Shown: in pieces, positions 26,784 through 38,367 of the stretch
How positions within the stretch are numbered: position 1 is the first letter of the stretch
Layout: the number at the start of each line of letters is the position of its first letter
Assembly (NCBI RefSeq): GCF_050563525.1
Contig: NZ_JBNXUN010000001.1
Coordinates: forward strand, 558,001 to 622,000
Source: Falsiroseomonas sp050563525
GTDB taxonomy: Bacteria > Pseudomonadota > Alphaproteobacteria > Acetobacterales > Acetobacteraceae
Length of the DNA: 64,000 nucleotides
Direction of reading: 5' to 3'
Made by a program: the position numbers and the translations under genes
Notes under the pieces: model-generated
Databases searched by the model: none
What the model saw: only the letters and a program-made list of their open reading frames with translations
What the model was told of the DNA's origin: nothing

Positions 26784-28088
26784 TCACGGACTCGCCGCCG
26801 CCGACTGCGCCGGGTCGCGGGAAATCCGCCACACCGTGTTGGACAGGTCGTCGGCCACGATCAGCGCCCCGCGCGGGTCCAGGGTCACCCCAACCGGCCT
26901 CCCCCGTGCATTGCCCTCCGCATTCAGGAACCCGGTCGCGAAATCCACCGGCTCACCGGACGGCCGACCATCCCGGAACGGCACGAACACAACCTTGTAC
27001 CCGGACGGCACGCTGCGGTTCCAACTGCCGTGCTCGCCGACGAAGACACCCTCCGCGAACTCCGCCCCCATCACCGGGCTGGAGAAATCCACCCCCAGCG
27101 CCGCCACATGCGCCCCCAGCGCGTAATCCGGCCGGATCGAGGCCGCGACCAATTCCGGGTTCTGCGGCTGCGCCCGCACATCCACGTTCTGGCCCCAATA
27201 GGCGTAGGGCCAACCATAGAACCCGCCCTCCTGCACCGAGGTCAGGTAGTCCGGCACCAGGTCCGGCCCGATCTCGTCCCGCTCATTCACCACGGCCCAG
27301 AGCTGCCCGGTGCCCGGCTGGATCGTCAGCGCCGTCGGGTTGCGCAGGCCGGTGGCGTATTGCCGGTGCGCACCGGTCGCGACGTCGATCTGCCAGATCA
27401 TCGCCCGGTCTTCCTCGGCCGCCATCCCGCGCTCGGTGATGTTGCTGTTGGAGCCGATGCCGACATACAGGAACCGCCCATCCTCGCTGGCGGTCATCGC
27501 CTTGGTCCAGTGGTGGTTGATGGCGGAAGGCAGCTGCGCCACCGTCCGCGGAGGCCCGCTGACCTCGGTCTGCCCGTCGACGTAGTCGAAGCGGACCAGC
27601 GCATCCTGGTTGGCGACGAAAAGCCCGCCATTCACCAGCGCCAGACCGTAGGGCGCGTTGAGGTTTTCCGCGAAGACCCGCCGCATCTCGTAGGTGCCGT
27701 CGCCATCGGCATCGCGCAGCAGCGTCAGCCGGTTGCCGCCCGGAACCGGGCTCTTGCCCCAGCTCTTGATGATGCCGGCGATGAGGTCCTTCGGCCGCAG
27801 CGGCGGTGCGGCGCTGCCGGTGCCCTCCGTCACCAGGATGTCGCCATTCGGCAGCACCAGCGTCTGGCGCGGAATCTGCAGGTCCGTGGCGATCGCCTGG
27901 ATGCGGAAGCCCTGCGGCACCGTCGGCAGTTCATTGCCCCAGGCCGCCGGGCGCGGGATCGTCATGTCCGGCAGCAGGCCGCGCTGCGGCTGCGGCAGTT
28001 CCGGATTGGCGCCGCGCTGCACCGGGCCAGGCTCGTCACAGGCGGTCAGGGCAAAGGCGGCGACGCCCGCCAGAAGGACTGCGCGCAT
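26784..28088 (-). CDS. PQQ-type sorbosone/glucose dehydrogenase-like lipoprotein
   Basis: This 434-residue exported six-bladed beta-propeller is of the soluble glucose/sorbosone dehydrogenase family. A lipobox LTAC (Cys17) follows a short signal. The propeller has QTLVLPNGDILVTEGTG, NHHWTKAMTASEDGRFLYVGIGSNSN, GLRNPTALTIQPGTGQLWAVVNERDE and VFVGEHGSWNRS, matching the catalytic-histidine, calcium and PQQ regions of the family. It overlaps the DUF2231 gene stop by ATGA, a frequent pairing in Acetobacteraceae-type genomes. The likely role is periplasmic sugar oxidation feeding the respiratory chain. Confidence 0.88.
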   Translation of the reverse strand: MRAVLLAGVAAFALTACDEPGPVQRGANPELPQPQRGLLPDMTIPRPAAWGNELPTVPQGFRIQAIATDLQIPRQTLVLPNGDILVTEGTGSAAPPLRPKDLIAGIIKSWGKSPVPGGNRLTLLRDADGDGTYEMRRVFAENLNAPYGLALVNGGLFVANQDALVRFDYVDGQTEVSGPPRTVAQLPSAINHHWTKAMTASEDGRFLYVGIGSNSNITERGMAAEEDRAMIWQIDVATGAHRQYATGLRNPTALTIQPGTGQLWAVVNERDEIGPDLVPDYLTSVQEGGFYGWPYAYWGQNVDVRAQPQNPELVAASIRPDYALGAHVAALGVDFSSPVMGAEFAEGVFVGEHGSWNRSVPSGYKVVFVPFRDGRPSGEPVDFATGFLNAEGNARGRPVGVTLDPRGALIVADDLSNTVWRISRDPAQSAAASP

Positions 28089-28609
28089 CAAACCACCTCC
28101 CTCGTCCTGAAGCCCGCATAGCCAAGCCAGCCGGCGGCCAGCGCCAGCACCGCCACGACCGCGGACAGGATCAGCCCCTCCGGCATCACCGCCCAGGCAT
28201 CCTTGGCGTGCACCAGCGCATTGATGAAGCCGAGCACCCAGGCCGCCGCCAGGACGCCGAAATAGATCAGAACTGGCCGGCGGTTGCCCGACCCGATGCG
28301 GATCAGGTCGACCAGCGCCCAAAGCAGGGCGAAGCCGCCGAACAGCAGACCGCCCGCGATCAGCCAGGACGAGAAATTCGCCCACTGGATGTGGTAGCTC
28401 TGCCAGTAGGCATAGTCGCTCGCCAGCGCGCCCAGGAACAGGGCGACGGGGAACGCCAGAAGAATGGCGTGCAGCGGATGCAGCCGCCGGAGAAGGGCTG
28501 GCGCGTACGCCACCCGCGCATCGGCGCGAGCGGCATGGGAACTCCGGGTGGACGTTCCGGGTGCGGATAGGGCGACCACGGCGTGCTCCTTCTTCTCCGA
28601 GCCCGTCAT
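28088..28609 (-). CDS. DUF2231 membrane protein
   Basis: This 173-residue protein has a polar N-terminal tail (1-40) followed by four membrane helices (about 45-65, 78-100, 112-132, 142-166). LHPLHAILLAFPVALFLGAL is typical of DUF2231. Two histidines in HPLHAI could bind heme or metal. These proteins are often paired with PQQ sugar dehydrogenases and may pass electrons. Its stop overlaps the start of the dehydrogenase gene. Confidence 0.85.
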   Translation of the reverse strand: MTGSEKKEHAVVALSAPGTSTRSSHAARADARVAYAPALLRRLHPLHAILLAFPVALFLGALASDYAYWQSYHIQWANFSSWLIAGGLLFGGFALLWALVDLIRIGSGNRRPVLIYFGVLAAAWVLGFINALVHAKDAWAVMPEGLILSAVVAVLALAAGWLGYAGFRTREVV

Positions 28610-28731
28610 GGGACAGGGCCTTGCGAGGCCGCCTTCGGCCTCAGCACTGCCAAGTCAGCGACACAATGCAGCCAAAGTTCCCCGCCTACCCCGCTTCAGA
28701 TGACGGCCCGTTAAGATGCAAGGTGGTGCCC

Positions 28732-29709
28732 CTATCCCACCCGGTACGCCGCCAGCACCTCCGACCCCGCGCTGCCGGCCTTGGCCTCCCACTCCGTCAC
28801 CGCCGTCGCGCCCGCCTGCTTCAGCGCCGCCAGCAGCGCCGCCCCCGGCGCCGCGATGGTCACGCCATTCGCCCGCATCCGCGCCTGGTTCGCCGCATCC
28901 CGCGTCTCCAGCAGCGTCCACAGCCCCGCCTCGGTCCGAGTCGCCGCCCGTTCCAGCGCGGCGCGGTCCGTCTCGCCCAGCAGGCGCAGCTTCGCCGGAT
29001 CGCCAAAGGCGACGCTGACCGGCATGGCGTATCCGATCTCGGTGAAATGCGGCAGGTGCTCCCACAGCCGGCGCCCGGCCCCGCCATCGCCGGAAGACAG
29101 CACCGCATCCAGCGAGCCATCCGCCAGCCGCGCCGCCACCGCCTGGAAGCTGAGCTGCTCCGCCACCGCGCCTAGGCTCGCCAGCGTCGTGGTGCCGGTC
29201 GCGTCATAGGTGCGCACCCGCAGCCCGCGCAGATCCTCCGGCGTCGCCACCGGCTTGCGCGACCAGAGGCCTGTCGGCGGCCACGGCGTCACATGCAGCA
29301 GCGTCACCCCCAGCGTCTCCAGCGCCGCCTGGTAGGCCGGCCGTGCCGCCGCCAGCAGCCGCTTGGATTCAGCGGCCGAGGTCGCCAGGAACGGCAGCGA
29401 GGACAGCAGGAAGATCGGATCCAGCGCGCCAAGGGCGCCCGCGAAGGCATCGCCGATGGCGAACTTCCCCTCCGCCACCGCCCGCGGCATGGCCGCGGAG
29501 CGCACGCCCTGCGGCGCATCGAAGGCCGGCTCGATCCGCAGCGGCCGCGCCGCCTCGGCCAGCCGCACCAGCGCCTCCGCCGGCATCGCCCCGGCCGGAT
29601 ACTCCGTAGCCGCCACCCAAGGTGCTCCCGATTGTTGGGCGGCCGCCTGTTCCCCGAGGGTGGCAAGCGGCATGCTGGAGGCAAGGGCAATCAGGCTGCG
29701 ACGGCGCAT
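28732..29709 (-). CDS. TRAP-type C4-dicarboxylate substrate-binding protein (orphan)
   Basis: This 325-residue protein of the DctP family has a signal (MRRRSLIALASSMPLATLGEQAAAQ is the first 25 residues in outline: three Arg, hydrophobic core, AAAQ end). The body has FAIGDAFAGALGALDPIF, LWSRKPVATPEDLRGLRVR with the ligand arginine, and LADGSLDAVLSSGDGG. No dctQ or dctM genes are adjacent, so it must use permeases encoded elsewhere. It is divergent from an aspartate/glutamate racemase gene, with only 49 bases between the starts, so a shared regulatory region and an amino-dicarboxylate ligand are plausible. Confidence 0.87.
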   Translation of the reverse strand: MRRRSLIALASSMPLATLGEQAAAQQSGAPWVAATEYPAGAMPAEALVRLAEAARPLRIEPAFDAPQGVRSAAMPRAVAEGKFAIGDAFAGALGALDPIFLLSSLPFLATSAAESKRLLAAARPAYQAALETLGVTLLHVTPWPPTGLWSRKPVATPEDLRGLRVRTYDATGTTTLASLGAVAEQLSFQAVAARLADGSLDAVLSSGDGGAGRRLWEHLPHFTEIGYAMPVSVAFGDPAKLRLLGETDRAALERAATRTEAGLWTLLETRDAANQARMRANGVTIAAPGAALLAALKQAGATAVTEWEAKAGSAGSEVLAAYRVG

Positions 29710-29758
29710 CACCGCGACTCCATTCTCAGGGCTGCCGCAGCATAGGACGGGGGTTACA

Positions 29759-30472
29759 ATGTCGCAGACAATTCTGGGCGTGCTCGGCGGCATGGGCCCG
29801 CTCGCCTCCGCCCACTTCATGCTGCGCCTGACCCTGCTGACCCCCGCAGCGCGCGACCAGGACCACATCCCGGCCATCCTGTGGTCCGACCCCCGCGTCC
29901 CGGATCGCACCGCCGCCCGCCTGCACGGCGGGGAGGATCCGCTGCCCGCCCTGCTGCGCGGCCTTCGCGGCCTGGAAGCTGCCGGCGCCACCGCCATCGC
30001 CATCCCCTGCAACACCGCGCACGGCTGGTACGACGCCATGCAGGCCGCGACGCCCCTGCCCATCCTGCACATCGTCGATGCGGCGGAGGCCGAGTTGCTC
30101 CGCCTCGGCGTGCCGCGCGGGCCGATCGGCCTGATGGGCACCGCCGGCACCCTTGCCATGCGCCTGTACCAGGACCGCCTCGCCCCCCGCGGCTGGACCT
30201 GCCTGACCCCCACCGAGGCCGAGATGGCCACCCTCGTCACCCCGGCCATCGCTCGCGTGAAGGCCAACGACCCCGCCGGCGCCCATGCCCCGCTGGCGCA
30301 GGCCGCACACGCCCTGGTGGCGCGGGGCGCCGCGGCCGTGGTGCTCGGCTGCACCGAAATCCCCCTCGGCATCGCGGCCGGCCCGGCCCTGCCCTTCCCG
30401 GTCTGCGACACCATCGATGCCCTGGCCCGCGCCGTCATCCTGGCCCGGGACGCAGTTCTGACGGCACCGTGA
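29759..30472 (+). CDS. Aspartate/glutamate racemase family protein
   Basis: This 237-residue cofactor-independent racemase of the aspartate racemase type has the two catalytic cysteines in IPCNTAHGWY (Cys84) and VVLGCTEIPL (Cys198), plus the N-terminal GVLGGMGPLAS signature. Both thiols and the usual length are intact. The divergent TRAP binding protein shares its promoter region. Substrate choice between aspartate, glutamate and hydantoin-like compounds is not decided by sequence. Confidence 0.9.
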   Translation: MSQTILGVLGGMGPLASAHFMLRLTLLTPAARDQDHIPAILWSDPRVPDRTAARLHGGEDPLPALLRGLRGLEAAGATAIAIPCNTAHGWYDAMQAATPLPILHIVDAAEAELLRLGVPRGPIGLMGTAGTLAMRLYQDRLAPRGWTCLTPTEAEMATLVTPAIARVKANDPAGAHAPLAQAAHALVARGAAAVVLGCTEIPLGIAAGPALPFPVCDTIDALARAVILARDAVLTAP

Positions 30473-30601
30473 TGCGCGACGTCATCACTGTGGAGCAGGA
30501 CCGGTTTCGACAGAACAGAAGCTTGATCTGGGTCGGGGCCTGGACTGGCGGCGCCGACCCAGGTCCCAGGATGCGATAGGAACTGCCGCAGCCGCTAATT
30601 T
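30473..30601 (+). other. Intergenic region with inverted repeat
   Basis: 129 bases after the racemase gene contain a perfect 9-bp inverted repeat CTGGGTCGG (30528-30536) / CCGACCCAG (30554-30562) with a 17-base loop. No T-tract follows immediately, so a terminator role is uncertain. Confidence 0.45.
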
Positions 30602-30950
30602 TTGTATGCAGCCGCCGAACTCCCTCGCACGGCCGCCGCCCCGCTGCGCGACTCTGCTTCCCACCCCACGGCGCCACCCGCCCCGCGCTTCCGCATCCAC
30701 CTGTTCCGCCTGATCCTGGCCACCTGCCTGCCGCTCGCCATGCCGGCCCTGGCATTCGCGGTCTGGACGCCGAAGCAGCGTCAGGCCGATGCCCTGCGCA
30801 GCCTCGATGCCGCCACCACCACCCTGCAGATCACCGTGGACCGGGAGCTGCGCCTGACGGTCTCGATGCTCGAGGTCCTCGGCGGGCCTGCACGCCACCA
30901 TCACCCTGCCCGCCAGGCAGATGGCCGACCTGGCGGAGGAGACGGCGTAG
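30602..30950 (+). pseudogene. Remnant of a membrane sensor histidine kinase
   Basis: Residues 30-97 of the open frame look like the start of a sensor kinase: a membrane helix IHLFRLILATCLPLAMPALA followed by QADALRSLDAATTTLQITVDRELRLTVSMLEVLGG. The frame then breaks. In another frame the next 63 bases encode ITLPARQMADLAEETA and a stop at 30948-30950, which resembles the last strand and tail of such a kinase. The whole central part (HisKA, most of HATPase) is gone. This reads as a large internal deletion with a frameshift at the join near 30888. The original open frame runs on to 31078 without meaning. Confidence 0.6.
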
Positions 30951-31121
30951 GCCCCACTTTCAGCTCCGGCTCATACCAGCGGGATCGATGGGCCACCTGC
31001 GGCCGGTACTTCCGGCCGAACGGGCGCCGCGGCCTATGCCGCGCAGCCAACCGGCCGCAGGCCGCGCCCGGCGCTTGAGGGCGAGAAAATTATCAGCGGT
31101 CATTGAAGATGACCGCTGATG

Positions 31122-31859
31122 TCAGACGTCCTCCATCCATGTCACGTCGCCATCGTCCAGGTCGTAGCGCGCCGCCACCACCTTCAGCCGCCCGGCCGCC
31201 AGCGCCTGCTGCAGGATCGGGCTCTGGGTCTTCAGCCGCCCCGCCACCCGCCGCGCATTCGCCCGCACCGCCCGGTCGAGCAGCCCATCGCCACCGCCGC
31301 GCACGCTCAGCACGGCCGGGATAATCGGCTGGATCATCTCCCCGATTACCCCAGGGAAGGTCGCATTCCGCTCCACCACCTCGACCGCCGCGGCCACCGC
31401 GCCGCAATTCTCATGCCCGAGCACGACGACCAGCGGGCAGCCGAGCACGCCCACCCCATACTCCACGCTGCCCAGCGCCGTGGTGTCGATGGTGTTGCCG
31501 GCGTTGCGGATGATGAACAGCTCGCCCAGCCCGCGCCCGAACAGCAACTCCGGCGGCACCCGGCTATCGGAACATCCGACCAGCACGCAGAACGGCGCCT
31601 GCCCCCGCGCCAGCTCCACCCGCCGTTCCCGCCCCCAGGCCGCGCGGAACGGCGCTTCCGTGACGTAGGCGTCGTTCCCGGCCTTCAGCAGTTGCAGCGC
31701 CTCGTCCGGCGTCAGCGCGCTGTGCGCGACCGGGTCCGCGGCCCGTGCCGCGCCCGCACCCATCACCCCGAGCGCCGCCAACCCGCCGATCACACCCCGG
31801 CGCCCGAGAACCCCGTGCCCTGGCCTGCCGCCGCAGCACCCACATGCCCTATCCTGCAT
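31122..31859 (-). CDS. Exported beta-carbonic anhydrase
   Basis: This 245-residue beta-class carbonic anhydrase has zinc ligands Cys96 (GCSDSRVPPE), His149 and Cys152 (GHENCGAV) and the Asp98-Arg100 dyad. The N-terminus has a twin-arginine-type signal, LGRRGVIGG (18-26) and a hydrophobic stretch ending GAARAA (36-41), so it is periplasmic. The N-terminal CGCCG lies before the signal core. It interconverts CO2 and bicarbonate outside the cytoplasm. It converges on the decayed kinase remnant. Confidence 0.93.
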   Translation of the reverse strand: MQDRACGCCGGRPGHGVLGRRGVIGGLAALGVMGAGAARAADPVAHSALTPDEALQLLKAGNDAYVTEAPFRAAWGRERRVELARGQAPFCVLVGCSDSRVPPELLFGRGLGELFIIRNAGNTIDTTALGSVEYGVGVLGCPLVVVLGHENCGAVAAAVEVVERNATFPGVIGEMIQPIIPAVLSVRGGGDGLLDRAVRANARRVAGRLKTQSPILQQALAAGRLKVVAARYDLDDGDVTWMEDV

Positions 31860-31886
31860 CGCCGACCCCCGATCACGGAGGCGCGA

Positions 31887-32651
31887 CTATACTGCCTCCG
31901 GATCGAACAGATACCCCACGCCGCGCACCGTCCGGATCGCCATCGGCCGCGTCGGCGTGCGTTCCACCTTGCGCCGCAGCCGCATGATCCGCAGGTCGAT
32001 CGCCCGGTCGAAGGCCTCCGGCTCCTCCTCGCCCGAGGTCCGCTCCAGCAGCCAGTCGCGGTGCAGCGCCCGGTTCGGATTCTCGACGAACAGCTTCAGC
32101 AGGGTGAACTCGCCCTCCGTCAGCGTGTCCTCCCGCCCCTCCGCCGTCACCAGCAGCCCACGCTTCAGGTCCAGGATCGCCCCGCCGATGCGCGCCTTGC
32201 CCGGCGGCAGCACCTCCGGCTTCGCCGCCGCCAGGGCCGCCCCGTGCGCCGCGCCATGCGCCGCCCCCTCCGCCCCGGCGCGGCGCATCACCGCGCGGAT
32301 GCGCGCCAGCAATTCGCGCGGCTCGAACGGCTTGGTGATGTAATCGTCGGCGCCGGATTCAAGCCCCACCACCCGGTCCACCAGGTCGCCCGCCGCAGTC
32401 AGCATGATGATACCCAGCAGCGGCGATTGCCCGCGCAACCAGCGCGCCAGCGCGAAGCCGTCCTCGCCGCCCGGCAGGCCGACATCCAGCAGCGCCGCAT
32501 CCGGCATCGCCGCCGCCACCGCCGCCCGGCACCCCTTGCCATCCGCCACGGCCTCGCAGACGAAGCCCTGCCCCGCCAGATAGGCGCAGATGGTCTCCCG
32601 CTGGAACGGGTCATCCTCCACGATCAGCAGATTGGTCGTGCCACCGGCCAT
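31887..32651 (-). CDS. OmpR-family response regulator
   Basis: This 254-residue regulator has a receiver domain (phospho-acceptor Asp56 in LLDVGLPGG, acidic pocket in VEDD at 11-14, Lys in DYITKPFEPRE) and a C-terminal winged-helix DNA-binding domain (about 160-250, with TLTEGEFTLLKLFVENPNRA and RTVRGVGYLF). The linker contains an AAHG-AAHG repeat. AGGAGGG lies eight bases before ATG 32651. It is divergent from the hybrid kinase gene and is presumably its partner or a target of it. Confidence 0.92.
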   Translation of the reverse strand: MAGGTTNLLIVEDDPFQRETICAYLAGQGFVCEAVADGKGCRAAVAAAMPDAALLDVGLPGGEDGFALARWLRGQSPLLGIIMLTAAGDLVDRVVGLESGADDYITKPFEPRELLARIRAVMRRAGAEGAAHGAAHGAALAAAKPEVLPPGKARIGGAILDLKRGLLVTAEGREDTLTEGEFTLLKLFVENPNRALHRDWLLERTSGEEEPEAFDRAIDLRIMRLRRKVERTPTRPMAIRTVRGVGYLFDPEAV

Positions 32652-32676
32652 GCGAGGGCCCTCCTGGTCCCACCCG

Positions 32677-32705
32677 CTGTTACAAATCCCAACGAGTCCC
32701 GTCAA
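32677..32705 (-). promoter_or_regulatory. Predicted sigma-70-type promoter of the response regulator
   Basis: On the minus strand, TTGACG (32705-32700) and TAACAG (32682-32677) are separated by 17 bases, 26 bases upstream of the response-regulator start. The -10 element is imperfect. Confidence 0.4.
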
Positions 32706-32736
32706 ACATGTACTTTTCCGAGGTCGGCCGCGCCCC

Positions 32737-32767
32737 TGAAACAATGTTGGCGAAGTGGATGAAACAA
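32737..32767. promoter_or_regulatory. Direct repeat TGAAACAA x2 between the divergent regulator and kinase genes
   Basis: Two identical TGAAACAA octamers start at 32737 and 32760 (23 bases apart), with a related GAAACACAA shortly after. Paired direct repeats are the usual binding pattern of OmpR-family regulators, so autoregulation of both divergent genes is a reasonable inference. Confidence 0.4.
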
Positions 32768-32820
32768 ACCGGCCCCCTGCGCGAAACACAAGTCACCGTG
32801 ATCCCAGGCATCATATCGTA

Positions 32821-36363
<3,543 letters not shown>

Positions 36364-36494
36364 TCCCGGCATCGCCTTCAGCATTCCTGCCTGCAGGCGG
36401 ACCAGCGGCCGGCGATTTCCCTGGAACCCCTGGTGGCGGCGGCGCCATGCTCCGCCGCCAGGGGCGATCCGGAGCCCCGGCGGAAGGAGGAGCC

Positions 36495-36971
36495 ATGAAA
36501 GTCCTTGGTTTCGCTCTTGCCATTCTCCTCGGCCATGCGGGTTCTGCCGCCGCCGAGATGGACCGGGACCGGCTGGTCGGCAGTTGGTCCCTCGTCGCCT
36601 ATCAACTCACCTACGAAAGCGAGCCGCCGAGGGACATCTTCGGCAGCCGCCCAACAGGGCGCATCATCCTGACCGCTGACGGCCGCATGGCTGCCGTGAT
36701 CGCCGCGGAGGGACGAACCCCCGCCACGAACGATACCGAGCGTGCGGCGCTGCTGCAGGCGACCATCGCCTACACCGGCCGGTACCGGCTGGAAGGAGAT
36801 CGGTTCGTCACACGGGTCGACACCGCCTGGAACAAGACCTGGGAAGGCACGGAGCAGGCGCGGGACTTTCGCCTGGACGGCGACCGGCTGTTCATCGAGG
36901 CGCGAGGCACCGACCCGTCACGTCAGGGCGCACCCTGGGTCGCACGCCTTACATGGCAGCGGGAGAAGTAA
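36495..36971 (+). CDS. Exported lipocalin-like domain protein
   Basis: This 158-residue protein has a signal peptide (cleavage near AAAE, 18-21) and a lipocalin-like (PF13924-type) beta-barrel: LVGSWSLVAYQLTY, GRIILTADGRMAAVI, IAYTGRYRLEGDRFVTRVD, then ARLTWQRE at the end. Family members are often annotated only as lipocalin-like and probably bind a small hydrophobic ligand. GGAGGAG precedes the ATG. GC content and skew are milder than in the kinase gene before it. Confidence 0.78.
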   Translation: MKVLGFALAILLGHAGSAAAEMDRDRLVGSWSLVAYQLTYESEPPRDIFGSRPTGRIILTADGRMAAVIAAEGRTPATNDTERAALLQATIAYTGRYRLEGDRFVTRVDTAWNKTWEGTEQARDFRLDGDRLFIEARGTDPSRQGAPWVARLTWQREK

Positions 36972-37044
36972 GGGCCGCTCGCTACATTGGCTTCCCGGGC
37001 CTTGGCCGTCCGCGCGCGCCCCGGCGCGGCGCGGCGCGGCGGCG

Positions 37045-37878
37045 TCATGTCGCCAGGTCCGGCAGTTGCGCGATTTCGAACACGACCTTCTCGCGGAAGG
37101 CTTCAAGAAAGCCGGCCGGCCGGTCCGCGACGCGCACGAAGCCGGTCGCGACATTCTCGCGCAGCCAACGCGCCGCTTCGGCGAGCAGCTTATCGCGGTC
37201 ATCGGCGCCCTCGACCAACCCGGTCGGGAAGGCGATCGCGTTCACCACGATACCCTCGGCAGCGGCGGAATCGCGCGCGTCACGGGCGGGAACGCGCGGA
37301 TTGGTCTCTACGCCATCCGTCGAGATGTCGATGATCCGCAGGCCCGCCGCACAGGGCGATGCAACCAGTTCCTGCACCGCAAACGCCAAAGCATGGCCGA
37401 TGGCGGTATTCCCGTTCCAACCTGAGCGGCGAAGCCCACGGAAGTCCGCGGCGAAGCGGCGTGCATCCTCTGCGTCGCGGACAACCGTCCATTCCAGCCT
37501 GACGAGTGGCACGAAGGCGAATTCGGCGACGAGAACCGCGAGCGGGCCCGAAGTCTTCAACCTCCGGGTCAAGCGCGGGTCTTCGAAGGCTGCCGCGGTG
37601 CCGTCACGCTGAGCAAGGTACATGCGATCCGGCACCGACGCCGAAGCGTCGATGAGCAGGACGATTGCCGCCGGGCATGTTGCCGCCTGCATGAACACAC
37701 TCGCTTCCGGCGTCCTGGCGCGAGCCGCACGACGCCTGGCGGGCAGGAGGCGTCGGCGTGCGGTCGGCAGGCGCGCCGCAGTTTCCGCGTCCAGCTCCGG
37801 CGACTGCAACCAGTCCAAGCACACGATCGCGGGAGCATGGGACGCAACGGTGGGCGACACCGCCAGGCACCGGCCCAA
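37045..37878 (-). CDS. DUF1194 (von Willebrand factor A-like) protein
   Basis: This protein of up to 277 residues has a DUF1194 vWA domain from about 67: AAIVLLIDASASVPDRMYLAQRDG (MIDAS D-x-S-x-S), then GWNGNTAIGHALAFAVQEL and IIDISTDGVETNP. Most relatives start with a signal peptide directly before the vWA domain. Here the first 62 residues are Arg/Ala-rich without a hydrophobic core. ATG 37692 just before the domain is a possible alternative start. An N-terminal rearrangement is possible. GC content is lower than in neighbours. Function is unknown. Confidence 0.75.
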   Translation of the reverse strand: MGRCLAVSPTVASHAPAIVCLDWLQSPELDAETAARLPTARRRLLPARRRAARARTPEASVFMQAATCPAAIVLLIDASASVPDRMYLAQRDGTAAAFEDPRLTRRLKTSGPLAVLVAEFAFVPLVRLEWTVVRDAEDARRFAADFRGLRRSGWNGNTAIGHALAFAVQELVASPCAAGLRIIDISTDGVETNPRVPARDARDSAAAEGIVVNAIAFPTGLVEGADDRDKLLAEAARWLRENVATGFVRVADRPAGFLEAFREKVVFEIAQLPDLAT

Positions 37879-37919
37879 TCAGCGCCCACGCCTTAGATGC
37901 GAATGACTCGCAATCGCGA

Positions 37920-38159
37920 TCAGTCGCAGTCGCAGCCCGGCGCCTCGGTCTGCATCCCCTGCACCACGTGATGGTCGATCCACTCCGCCACCAGCCGCCG
38001 TGCCTCGGTCACCGAGGCTTCGGGGTGGTGGATGCGGTACAGCGTGGTGCAGGCGGTGAAGGCCGCCATGTCGGCATTCCCCCCGTCGCGCAGCTCCCGG
38101 TAGGCGGTCACCACGGCACGTTCGCAGCGTCGGGCGATGTGGCTGAATTCGCGGCCCAT
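37920..38159 (-). CDS. Small hypothetical protein behind a Fur box
   Basis: This 79-residue soluble protein is rich in His and Cys: IARRCERAVVTAYREL, FTACTTLYRIHHPEAS, EWIDHHVVQG and the end APGCDCD. This could bind metal. GGGAG lies seven bases before ATG 38159. A near-perfect Fur-type palindrome lies 41 bases further upstream, so iron control is likely. I do not recognise a family. Confidence 0.65.
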   Translation of the reverse strand: MGREFSHIARRCERAVVTAYRELRDGGNADMAAFTACTTLYRIHHPEASVTEARRLVAEWIDHHVVQGMQTEAPGCDCD

Positions 38160-38199
38160 GGACACTCCCGTCTTCCCCGGCGGCGCGGGATGCAAAGCG

Positions 38200-38218
38200 A
38201 TTGAGAATGGTTCTCAAT
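38200..38218. promoter_or_regulatory. Fur-box-like palindrome
   Basis: ATTGAGAAT-G-GTTCTCAAT is a 9-1-9 inverted repeat with one mismatched pair. It contains TGAGAAT/GTTCTCA, close to the 7-1-7 Fur consensus. It lies 41 bases before the small His/Cys-rich gene (minus strand) and 150 bases before the gene at 38368 (plus strand), so it could control either or both. Confidence 0.7.
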
Positions 38219-38367
38219 ACCTGCCCCGTTTATACGACGCGGCCGCCTATCGGTTCAAGTGATGCGATGCATCATTCGACCCACCGGACCGACTGATGGT
38301 ATAGGTATTTTTTCTTGCGCTGGGCGCGGCAAGATCGCAGTCCTGCCGGCTGCCCGAGGGAACGCCC

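Noticed and set aside
30528..30562. Terminator after the racemase gene
   Set aside because: The 9-bp stem is perfect, but the loop is 17 bases and no T-tract follows.
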